Below, one piece after another: positions 16,443 through 23,557 of a DNA stretch of 64,000 nt (positions are counted from its first letter, which is position 1; every line of letters starts with the position of its first letter). The notes below the pieces were generated by a model. It saw nothing but the letters and a program-made list of their open reading frames with translations. It searched no databases and was not told where the DNA came from. This DNA comes from an uncultured Blautia sp. (GTDB lineage: Bacteria; Bacillota; Clostridia; Lachnospirales; Lachnospiraceae). The position numbers and the translations under genes were made by a program. The stretch spans positions 1-64,000 of the forward strand of contig CAKRXU010000005.1 of the NCBI GenBank assembly GCA_934424575.1, given 5' to 3'.

Positions 16443-17792
16443 TCAACTCTTTACCACTTTATATTTTTTCATGATATAAAAATAATACGGTATCAGCGGG
16501 ATCAGTGCCGCGATCCACGCCGCCGGATCGGCAAGGCATACTCCTGCGAAAGTTGTTTTTCCCGCTACCAAAACTACGATCAATGTTCTTGCGACCAGTT
16601 CAAAAACACCGCCGAGCATCGGAACAAGTCCGTATCCCATTCCCTGAAGGGCATTTCGGAATACAAAGATCATATCCAGGAATGGATAAGCCCAGAATAC
16701 CGTGTGGAAATACGTCACAGACACCTGGATCACATCTGTCTCGGATGGATTGATGAACAGGTATGTGAAGTATTTTCCTCCAAAATATACAAGAGTCATC
16801 TGGATCACACTCCAGGCAAGGAGCATGCTACAGGAATATCTTACTCCCTGCTTCACACGATCCATACGGCCTGCTCCACGGTTCTGTCCAACATAAGTCG
16901 CGATCGTTGCACCCATGGAAACAGCCACCATGCCGATAACATTCTGGATCTTTCCTGCTGCGGAAAAGCCAGCCATATGAGTAGCGCCATAAACATTGAC
17001 CGCGCTCTGTACAATGATGGTTCCGATCGCAGTGATAGAAAACTGAAGTCCCATCGGGATTCCAAGGATCAGAAGCTTGCTCATACTGCCTTTGCGAAGT
17101 TTAAAATTCTTCTTTGTCAGATGAAGGATCGGATATTTTTTCTTGATATACACAAGACAGCAGATTGCAGAAACACCCTGTGCAATAACGGTTGCATATG
17201 CACATCCCTCTACGCCCATTCCTGCAAAACGGATCAGGACAACATCGAGGACAACGTTGATCCCTGCGGAAATGATCAGGAAATACAGCGGGGATTTGGA
17301 ATCACCCAGCGCACGCAGAAACGCTGCAAGTGTATTATATGCCGCTGTCACAAGAAGTCCTGCGTAGATGATTCCCATATATCCAGCCACATCCCCCATC
17401 AGATCTTCTGGTGAATTCATCAGTTTCAGAATCGGTACATTGAATACCAGAAAGCCGACAGTCATCGCTGCCGCAAATCCAAACATCAGATAAATAGACA
17501 TTGCCACAAAATGTCTCATATCATCATATTTCTTAGCTCCAAACATCTGTGCCACAATGATTCCAAATCCACTGCTGAGACCATTCAGCCATCCGGTCAC
17601 AAAGAACATCAGCGAACCGGTACTTCCAATCGCTGCAAGTGCATCTACACCGATAAACTGTCCGGCAACAATAGAATCCACAATATTATAAAACTGCTGA
17701 AAAATATTTCCGAGAAACATCGGGATCATAAACATAATGATCAGTTTGATCGGATTGCCTGTTGTCATGTCATTTGTTCGATTTTTTTCCAC
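16443..17792 (-). CDS. MATE-family multidrug/metabolite exporter
   Basis: A 449-residue, twelve-helix cation-coupled antiporter of the MATE (NorM/DinF-like) family. Seen: MTTGNPIKLIIMFMIPMFLG, NIFQQFYNIVDSIVAGQFIG, and the second-half equivalent GIPMGLQFSITAIG. The start is taken as GTG at 17792 because GAGAGGAG lies five bases upstream; the longer reading frame runs into the preceding terminator. Substrate unknown. A terminator separates it from pyrD. Confidence 0.9.
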   Translation of the reverse strand: MEKNRTNDMTTGNPIKLIIMFMIPMFLGNIFQQFYNIVDSIVAGQFIGVDALAAIGSTGSLMFFVTGWLNGLSSGFGIIVAQMFGAKKYDDMRHFVAMSIYLMFGFAAAMTVGFLVFNVPILKLMNSPEDLMGDVAGYMGIIYAGLLVTAAYNTLAAFLRALGDSKSPLYFLIISAGINVVLDVVLIRFAGMGVEGCAYATVIAQGVSAICCLVYIKKKYPILHLTKKNFKLRKGSMSKLLILGIPMGLQFSITAIGTIIVQSAVNVYGATHMAGFSAAGKIQNVIGMVAVSMGATIATYVGQNRGAGRMDRVKQGVRYSCSMLLAWSVIQMTLVYFGGKYFTYLFINPSETDVIQVSVTYFHTVFWAYPFLDMIFVFRNALQGMGYGLVPMLGGVFELVARTLIVVLVAGKTTFAGVCLADPAAWIAALIPLIPYYFYIMKKYKVVKS

Positions 17793-17809
17793 TTTTACTC
17801 CTCTCCCAC

Positions 17810-17845
17810 AAAAAGCAGGAAAAAGCACTGTGCTCTTTCCTGCCA
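17810..17845 (-). terminator. Terminator of pyrF-pyrK-pyrD
   Basis: GCAGGAAA and AGCAC pair with GTGCT and TTTCCTGC on the minus strand, followed by five Ts. It lies between pyrD and the MATE gene. Confidence 0.8.
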
Positions 17846-17888
17846 TTTTGTGATCTTACATTTACTTATTACTATGCTTTGATACTTT

Positions 17889-18794
17889 TTATTTTACTGC
17901 TCCGATGAGCTCGTGGATATCCTCCACATGCTGTGCTTCCATAAATTTCTCAATCCCCTCTGCGATTTCAACAGTCGCATACGGATTGAAGAAGTTTGCA
18001 GTTCCCACAGATACTGCTGTCGCACCTGCCATGATAAATTCCAGTGCATCCTCTGCTGTTGCGATTCCACCCATTCCGATGATCGGAAGTGAAACAGCCT
18101 GTGCTACCTGATAGACCATACGGACAGCGACCGGCTTCACTGCCGGACCAGACATTCCACCGGTCTTGTTTGCCAGCGCGAAGGTCCTTCTGTTAATATC
18201 GATCTTCATTCCTGTCAGAGTATTGATGAGAGAAAGAATATCTGCACCACCTGCCTCTGCTGCCTTCGCCATCTCTGTGATGTCAGTCACATTCGGGCTG
18301 AGTTTCATGATGATCGGCTGTTTTGCATACTTCTTAACTTCCCTGGTGATCGCTTCCAGTGCTTTCGGATCCTGTCCAAAAGCAATTCCACCTTCTTTGA
18401 CATTCGGGCAGGAAACATTGATCTCAAGGAGGTCAACCGGTTCATTTCCCAGACGCTCTACAACTTCACAGTAATCCTCGGTACTTTTTCCACATACATT
18501 CACAACGATCTTTGTGTCATACTGCTTCAGAAACGGAATGTCTCTCTTACAGAAAAGATCGATACCTGGATTCTGAAGTCCGATTGCATTCAGCATACCG
18601 CTTGCTGTCTCCGTTACTCGCGGTGTCGGGTTTCCCGGCCACGGTACATTGGCAACACCCTTGGTCACAACTGCGCCAAGACGGTTCAGATCTACAAACT
18701 CACTATATTCGGCTCCGGATCCAAAGGTCCCGGAAGCTGTCATTACAGGATTTTTTAATTCTACTCCCGCAAGAGTCACGCCTGTTTTTATCAT
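17889..18794 (-). CDS. pyrD: Dihydroorotate dehydrogenase B, catalytic subunit
   Basis: A 301-residue class 1B enzyme that oxidises dihydroorotate to orotate with NAD through the PyrK subunit. Seen: MTASGTFGSGAEY near residue 19, the catalytic-Cys loop EINVSCPNVKEGG near 125, SLINTLTGMKID and IGMGGIATAEDALEF phosphate-binding segments. Its ATG overlaps the pyrK stop by four bases (ATGA), fitting a heterotetramer made from one transcript. Confidence 0.97.
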   Translation of the reverse strand: MIKTGVTLAGVELKNPVMTASGTFGSGAEYSEFVDLNRLGAVVTKGVANVPWPGNPTPRVTETASGMLNAIGLQNPGIDLFCKRDIPFLKQYDTKIVVNVCGKSTEDYCEVVERLGNEPVDLLEINVSCPNVKEGGIAFGQDPKALEAITREVKKYAKQPIIMKLSPNVTDITEMAKAAEAGGADILSLINTLTGMKIDINRRTFALANKTGGMSGPAVKPVAVRMVYQVAQAVSLPIIGMGGIATAEDALEFIMAGATAVSVGTANFFNPYATVEIAEGIEKFMEAQHVEDIHELIGAVK

Positions 18795-19573
18795 AACTCT
18801 ACCTCCGTACTTAAGAATACCGGGCCATCCTTGCAGACACGTTTGTTATGCACCTGAGAATGTGCGTCGATTTCTTTTGATCTGCAGACACATGCAAGAC
18901 AGGCTCCAACGCCGCATGCCATACGCTCCTCCATGGAGATCCAGCATGTGATATTTTTTTCTGCTGCATATTCCTTGAGTGCGCGGAGCATAGGTGTCGG
19001 TCCGCAGGCAAAGATCACATCTGCTTCCAGGGCTTTCTCCTTAATTGCATTAAGGACATTTCCTTTGGTTCCTGCACTTCCATCCTCTGTTGCCACATAG
19101 ACATCTGCATATTTCTCAAACTCATCATTCAGAAAAAGCTCATCTCTGTATCCGAGAACGGCTGTCTTCTCTGCCTTAAGTTCCTTGGCAGTCTGAAGCA
19201 TCGGCGGAATTCCGATGCCTCCTCCGATCAGGAACACCTTCTTTCCTTCTGCTTCTTCAAGCGGAAATCCGTTGCCGAGAGGTCCCATTGCCTCCACCTG
19301 GATTCCAGGATGCAGTCTGGAAAATTCCTCTGTTCCTGTATTCTTGCCTGTCACACGATATACAAGACGGATCCTGCCGTTCTCTCTGTCAATCTCGCAG
19401 ATACTGATCGGACGCGGAAGGAGTTTGCTTCCGTTTCTTGTATATAAGGATAAAAACTGTCCCGGTCTGGCAGCTTCTGCCATACGGTCAGCCTGAAGCC
19501 ACATGCTGAAGATCCCTGTGCCGATCTCCTCCTGGCTTACGATCTTAAGACTTTCTTTTGTCTTTGTGCTCAT
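18791..19573 (-). CDS. pyrK: Dihydroorotate dehydrogenase B, electron-transfer subunit
   Basis: A 260-residue FAD/[2Fe-2S] protein that passes electrons from PyrD to NAD. Seen: flavin-binding LLPRPISICEID near 50, NAD-binding LIGGGIGIPPMLQTAKEL near 105, and four cysteines in MACGVGACLACVCRS and VCKDGPVF near the C-terminus that ligate the cluster. The start at 19573 has GGAGGA nine bases upstream; the ORF extends seven codons further without a site. Confidence 0.96.
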   Translation of the reverse strand: MSTKTKESLKIVSQEEIGTGIFSMWLQADRMAEAARPGQFLSLYTRNGSKLLPRPISICEIDRENGRIRLVYRVTGKNTGTEEFSRLHPGIQVEAMGPLGNGFPLEEAEGKKVFLIGGGIGIPPMLQTAKELKAEKTAVLGYRDELFLNDEFEKYADVYVATEDGSAGTKGNVLNAIKEKALEADVIFACGPTPMLRALKEYAAEKNITCWISMEERMACGVGACLACVCRSKEIDAHSQVHNKRVCKDGPVFLSTEVEL

Positions 19574-19595
19574 TTGTCTTCCTCCAAAAATCATC

Positions 19596-20522
19596 TTAGC
19601 GGTTGTTAAGTGCTCCGCTGATGTCCTCGATCATCACTTCTACTGCCTTACGGGATGCATCTGCATAATTCAGTTCGCCAAAGGATGCGTATGCTTCCTG
19701 TTTGTATGCCGCAATAATTCCTCTGGAAGAGTTTATGATCGCACCAAGTCCATCTTCGTTAAAGAAGTGAACGAGATCTGCACCCTTGCCGCCCTGTGCG
19801 CCATATCCTGGTACAAGGATAAATGTCTTCGGCATCAGTTTACGGAGGACTTTGCCCATTTCCGGATAAGTTGCTCCGACAACGGCTCCGATGTAGCTGT
19901 ATTCTTTGCCCATGTGGTCCTCGCCCCACTGTGCAACCTTCTCGCCTACCCACTCATAAAGCGGTCTGCCGTCGATCACGCGATCCTGGAATTCACCACT
20001 TGATGGGTTAGATGTTTTGACAAGGATGAAAAGTCCCTTGTTTTCTTCTTTGCAGACATCGATGAACGGTTTTACACCGTCAGATCCGAGATATGGATTG
20101 ACTGTTGCAAAATCCTCATCAAATCCAGCATATTTCTTGCTTCCTACCTGTACATGCCCGAGATGTCCGACTGCATATGCTGCGGATGTAGATCCGATGT
20201 CACCTCTCTTGATATCGCCGATCACTACAAGGTCTTTGGATTTGCAGTAATCTACAGTCTTTTTATATGCCTGAAGCCCTGGAATCCCAAACTGTTCATA
20301 CATGGCGATCTGCGGTTTCACTGCCGGGATCAGATCATATGTTGCATCGACAATCCCCTTATTAAACTGCCAGATTGCCTCTGCTGCGCCTTCCAGTGTT
20401 TCCCCGAATTCCGCAAACGCATTTTCCTGGATATGCTTCGGAATATAATTCAGCATCGGGTCCAGTCCTACTACGATCGGTGCATTTGTTTTACGGATTT
20501 TTTCAATAAGTTTGTTAATCAT
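19596..20522 (-). CDS. pyrF: Orotidine 5'-phosphate decarboxylase, type 2
   Basis: A 308-residue OMP decarboxylase, the final UMP-forming step. The longer type-2 form is indicated by length and by IVVGLDPMLNYIPKHI at the N-terminus. The catalytic Lys-Asp array is in VVIGDIKRGDIGSTS near residue 98, and the phosphate-gripping end is LVPGYGAQGGKGAD. First gene of pyrF-pyrK-pyrD; a GGAGGAG site precedes it. The 106 bases upstream show only weak promoter-like hexamers. Confidence 0.96.
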   Translation of the reverse strand: MINKLIEKIRKTNAPIVVGLDPMLNYIPKHIQENAFAEFGETLEGAAEAIWQFNKGIVDATYDLIPAVKPQIAMYEQFGIPGLQAYKKTVDYCKSKDLVVIGDIKRGDIGSTSAAYAVGHLGHVQVGSKKYAGFDEDFATVNPYLGSDGVKPFIDVCKEENKGLFILVKTSNPSSGEFQDRVIDGRPLYEWVGEKVAQWGEDHMGKEYSYIGAVVGATYPEMGKVLRKLMPKTFILVPGYGAQGGKGADLVHFFNEDGLGAIINSSRGIIAAYKQEAYASFGELNYADASRKAVEVMIEDISGALNNR

Positions 20523-20628
20523 AACGGCTCCTCCTGGAATTTATCTTTGTAATTATTTAGATACAATTACTTTATCACAAACATCATACACGAAATATTT
20601 GATTTAATAAAGTCTTTTTTAAATAACC

Positions 20629-20657
20629 TTGACAATTTTATCCACCGGATATATAAT
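20629..20657 (+). promoter_or_regulatory. Promoter of the cold-shock gene
   Basis: Perfect consensus: TTGACA (20629-20634), 17-base spacer, TATAAT (20652-20657). Expected start near 20664. Confidence 0.9.
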
Positions 20658-20663
20658 TCAGAC

Positions 20664-20795
20664 ATAGACCAATAGATTCTTAATGTAAAATCACTAGTTT
20701 TTAGAGATTATATATTATTAATATAGTCTGTAAAATCTGGTGATTTTTGTCGTCAGATGGTCTTTTAATTTTTTATTTTTTATGGAGGTAACATC
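20664..20795 (+). promoter_or_regulatory. Long structured 5' leader of the cold-shock gene
   Basis: About 130 untranslated bases, AT-rich. AAAATCAC near 20688 pairs perfectly with GTGATTTT near 20740, enclosing a roughly 45-base AT-rich loop. Long foldable leaders are a known thermosensing and stability device of csp mRNAs; here that is inference from architecture. GGAGG lies just before the ATG. Confidence 0.6.
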
Positions 20796-20996
20796 ATGAA
20801 CAAAGGAACTGTAAAATGGTTCAACGCAGAAAAAGGCTATGGTTTCATCACAGGAGAGGATGGAGCTGACGTATTCGTACACTTCTCTGCAATCAATGGC
20901 GAAGGATTCAAATCCTTAGACGAAGGACAGGCAGTAACTTATGATTTAACAGAAGGCGCTCGCGGAATGCAGGCTGCTAACGTTACAAAATTATAA
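20796..20996 (+). CDS. Cold-shock domain protein
   Basis: A 66-residue OB-fold RNA chaperone of the CspA/CspB family, full length. RNP1 is KGYGFIT at residues 13-19 and RNP2 is VFVHFSAI at 26-33; the WFNAEKG start motif is intact. It binds single-stranded RNA and DNA. It is a single-gene unit on the plus strand with a consensus promoter, long leader and strong terminator, pointing to high expression. Confidence 0.97.
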   Translation: MNKGTVKWFNAEKGYGFITGEDGADVFVHFSAINGEGFKSLDEGQAVTYDLTEGARGMQAANVTKL

Positions 20997-21033
20997 TTAA
21001 CATCCGATACTTCAGGTTTTATAACCATTCAAT

Positions 21034-21068
21034 AAAAAACCCCAGCTGGATCAGCCGGGGTTTTTTAT
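21034..21068. terminator. Terminator shared by csp and the opposing small gene
   Basis: ACCCC-A-GCTG pairs with CAGC-C-GGGGT with six Ts on the plus strand and six on the minus strand, so it can stop transcription in both directions. Confidence 0.9.
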
Positions 21069-21086
21069 TGTTCATTTTCATTTGGC

Positions 21087-21338
21087 TTATTGTGTATCGG
21101 AAGAAAGTCCTGATACATAATTATCGATCGCTGAAGTATCTACAACCGTTTCCTTCACTACAGAAGCTTCCTTGGCAGTTATTTTTGCATATGCGGAAAA
21201 TCCGATCCATGCAACCATAGCCACGCAGATTGCCACCCATGCAAGGATCTCTAATCTGTCGATCAGCTTCTCTTTTCTGGCTGCTCTGCTGCGGTTGTTC
21301 TTACCAGCTTTGTAGCGGTCTACTTTTTTCTGACTCAT
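21087..21338 (-). CDS. Small single-pass membrane protein
   Basis: An 83-residue protein: a very basic N-terminus (VDRYKAGKNNRSRAARKEK), one hydrophobic helix at about 31-52, and an acidic/serine C-terminal tail likely outside the membrane. An AAGGAGA site precedes the ATG. No family recognised. The topology resembles small cell-envelope proteins of Lachnospiraceae. Convergent with the cold-shock gene. Confidence 0.65.
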   Translation of the reverse strand: MSQKKVDRYKAGKNNRSRAARKEKLIDRLEILAWVAICVAMVAWIGFSAYAKITAKEASVVKETVVDTSAIDNYVSGLSSDTQ

Positions 21339-21428
21339 TTGCGAATCTCCTTTGCTGCATATAAGTACTCATTGCATTATAGCACAGGAAAGTTCAAAAG
21401 TGAAGTACCTTTCTGGGGGTATCCCGGC

Positions 21429-22268
21429 TTATACAGCAACGATCACGCCTCCGTCATTTGCATACATGCTGCTTACTCCTGCAGTATCCAGGATCACAAT
21501 ATCCTTCACGTTCATGCGCTCCTGAAGTGCATTTCGAAGGAGAACTGCTCTCTCATGGCAGTTGCAGTGTGAGATCGCAAGTGTCTTGGTCTCACTGTTC
21601 TGTGTCTTGGCCACGATCTGTTCTGCCATTTTGACCAATGCCTTATTCATTCCACGTGCCTGATCAAGCTGACAGATACTTCCTTCATCTGTAGATCCCA
21701 TGACCGGTTTGATTTTCAGTGCGCTGGCAACAAGTGCCTTTGCTTTGCTCAGTCTTCCGTTCTTGCGAAGTGTCTCCAGATTATCCAGTACAAAGAAAGT
21801 ATGCTGTCCTGCAATGTAATTGTCTACTGTTTCAATTACCTGTTCAAAAGAATATCCTGCTTCCTCACATTCCTGGATCTTCATTGCGATCAGTGTCTGT
21901 CCTACAGAAGCTGACTTCGAATTAAAAACATGGATCTGTCTGCCCGGTTTTTCCTCATTCAGAAGATTGCTCCCCAGAACTGCACTGTTATAAGAACCGC
22001 TGAGTTCTGCTGAAAGTGTCACTGCATAGATATGATCTGCATCACAGTCAAAAGCTCTCATATAACGCTCCGGAGAAGGACACGCTGATTTCGGGCACTC
22101 CGGGCATGCAGCTACTTTCTTAAGGAAATCTGCCTGATCAAAAGTTTCATCATCTATAATATTCTCACCGCCTACATTCAAAGTAAGCGCTACCGATTCA
22201 AAATGTTCATTATTCTTCCATTCTTCTAACAATTCACCGCAACTATCTATAATAATCTTATAACTCAA
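21429..22268 (-). CDS. DegV-family fatty-acid-binding protein
   Basis: A 279-residue DegV protein. Family hallmarks: N-terminal KIIIDSCGEL, a SACPSPERYMRAF segment, LSAELSGSYNSA, and LRKNGRLSKAKALV near residue 165. DegV proteins bind free fatty acids; FakB members deliver them to the FakA kinase, and no fakA is in the window. The start is a TTG at 22268 with GAGG upstream. Divergent from the DUF5721-like gene. Confidence 0.9.
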   Translation of the reverse strand: MSYKIIIDSCGELLEEWKNNEHFESVALTLNVGGENIIDDETFDQADFLKKVAACPECPKSACPSPERYMRAFDCDADHIYAVTLSAELSGSYNSAVLGSNLLNEEKPGRQIHVFNSKSASVGQTLIAMKIQECEEAGYSFEQVIETVDNYIAGQHTFFVLDNLETLRKNGRLSKAKALVASALKIKPVMGSTDEGSICQLDQARGMNKALVKMAEQIVAKTQNSETKTLAISHCNCHERAVLLRNALQERMNVKDIVILDTAGVSSMYANDGGVIVAV

Positions 22269-22337
22269 TTATATCGTCCTCTTTCCCGTAATATGTAGTT
22301 TCGAATACCACATCTATATTAACATATAGACCTTTGT

Positions 22338-22366
22338 TTGAAAAGAGTTTTTATAAAAACTATATT
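22338..22366 (+). promoter_or_regulatory. Promoter with palindromic spacer before the DUF5721-like gene
   Basis: TTGAAA (22338-22343), 17-base spacer, TATATT (22361-22366). A perfect 16-base palindrome, AGTTTTTATAAAAACT at 22346-22361, fills the spacer, the place where a repressor would exclude RNA polymerase. A second TATAAT lies at about 22385. Confidence 0.5.
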
Positions 22367-22423
22367 CTTTTTTTCCATTCTGCTTTATAATAGAACCACC
22401 AGTAAACGTAAAGGAGATTTTAA

Positions 22424-22927
22424 ATGCTTGCTCTCAAGATCAATACCAACAAAACTTTTATGCACAAATTATTACTCGGAAATACTTTTGATATATTTTC
22501 CCTGGCAGAGGCATCCATTACAACCTTTAGCCAGTTCCACATAGACGGGAAACTGCATATGGACTTTTTTGACACAGACACCGCACAACATTTGTCTGAG
22601 AATGATATTATTTACGCTTCCTGGAAAGACATGAAATCCTATTGTTATTCCATTATCCGTGGAAAGCTTCCTCCTCTTCAGTTCAAAATTGTCATGCGTC
22701 TTTCTCCCTCTCAGGCAAATCCTCTGTCTACTGATAATAAATTTTCAATTTCAGACAGTGAAATCTCAGATCTGTTTTTGAACATTCAATACAAAAATAA
22801 CGAACTGATTTGTACTACGGGTATTTTTTCCAATTTTTTTACACTCGACAAGACTTCTGAAACTATATGGGATACTATTGTATTAGATTTTTTTAAACTT
22901 CATCAAATTGATTTTACCATATTGTAA
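22424..22927 (+). CDS. Conserved hypothetical protein, DUF5721-like
   Basis: A 167-residue soluble protein beginning MLALKINTNKTFMHKLLL and containing FDIFSLAEASITTFSQFHIDG; the pattern matches an uncharacterised Lachnospiraceae family that I recall as DUF5721. No membrane segment or catalytic motif can be read. Its 3' end overlaps the convergent Spo0A-like gene by 25 bases. Start follows a GGAG site. Confidence 0.7.
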   Translation: MLALKINTNKTFMHKLLLGNTFDIFSLAEASITTFSQFHIDGKLHMDFFDTDTAQHLSENDIIYASWKDMKSYCYSIIRGKLPPLQFKIVMRLSPSQANPLSTDNKFSISDSEISDLFLNIQYKNNELICTTGIFSNFFTLDKTSETIWDTIVLDFFKLHQIDFTIL

Positions 22928-23286
22928 TCTGTGTACGGTATCCTGTCGGGATGTACTGTTTCTGTCTCCATCTGAACAAGATAATACGCCATCATATCAA
23001 TAAATTCGCTGTTCGTCGGTTTATATCTCAGCTGATATCCAGCAATCTTATTCATAGCTTCTTTATTGGAGGCCCAACATACATTTATTACCGTTCGTAT
23101 ATCGTGTTCTACATTTACCGGTGTCGATTTAAACTGTTTCGCCAGAGATGGGTATATATCTTTTGTGATTTTAATAGGATGGTCCTGAATTTCCATAAAC
23201 ATTCTTACCGCTTCTGCAACATAATAATAACCCTTATATTTGGAAGTTACTCCCATTTGACGTATCAATCGATATACTTTTCTCAT
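22903..23286 (-). CDS. Stand-alone Spo0A-type DNA-binding protein
   Basis: A 127-residue protein that aligns along its length with the C-terminal effector domain of Spo0A: IRQMGVTSKYKGYYYVAEAV, ITKDIYPSLAKQF, VEHDIRTVINVCW (recognition-helix region) and the near-invariant KPTNSEFIDMMA. The N-terminal phospho-receiver is absent. The reading frame is open for a further 61 codons upstream, but the start at 23286 has GGAGGG and the upstream translation is low-complexity and unlike a receiver. It should bind 0A boxes without phosphorylation control. A perfect 0A box lies in its own promoter region. Confidence 0.88.
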   Translation of the reverse strand: MRKVYRLIRQMGVTSKYKGYYYVAEAVRMFMEIQDHPIKITKDIYPSLAKQFKSTPVNVEHDIRTVINVCWASNKEAMNKIAGYQLRYKPTNSEFIDMMAYYLVQMETETVHPDRIPYTDYNMVKSI

Positions 23287-23409
23287 ACTTTTTCCCTCCG
23301 ATTTTTTCTTTCTCAATATTATACGACATATTTTGCTCCATTTCTGTTTTCCTAGCAAAATAGACTTTTCTCGATAAAAGAGTACATTTACAGAAAAATA
23401 TCTCGATTT

Positions 23410-23469
23410 TTCGACAAAAACAACATCAACATACAAAAACAGCATAAAAATTTTCATGCCATTTGTCAA
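23410..23469 (-). promoter_or_regulatory. Promoter with 0A box before the Spo0A-like gene
   Basis: Minus strand: TTGACA (23469-23464), 17-base spacer, TATGCT (23446-23441), and about 20 bases past the expected start a perfect Spo0A box TGTCGAA (23416-23410). Position downstream of the start suggests repression, either autoregulation or control by Spo0A itself. Confidence 0.6.
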
Positions 23470-23474
23470 CCAAA

Positions 23475-23532
23475 GAAAAAAGATTCCCGAATATGGTTAT
23501 AAAATCATCACACACATTCGGAAATCTTTGTA
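23475..23532 (-). terminator. Terminator of htpG
   Basis: A 13-base stem with one mismatch (AAGATTTCCGAAT against ATTCGGGAATCTT), a loop of about 23 bases, then six Ts on the minus strand. Confidence 0.7.
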
Positions 23533-23557
23533 TCTTTATATCACTTCAGAATATTGT

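Noticed and set aside
16369..17846. Plus-strand frames opposite the MATE gene, up to 344 codons
   Set aside because: These are His/Ser/Cys-rich antisense translations with no ribosome site and no known family.
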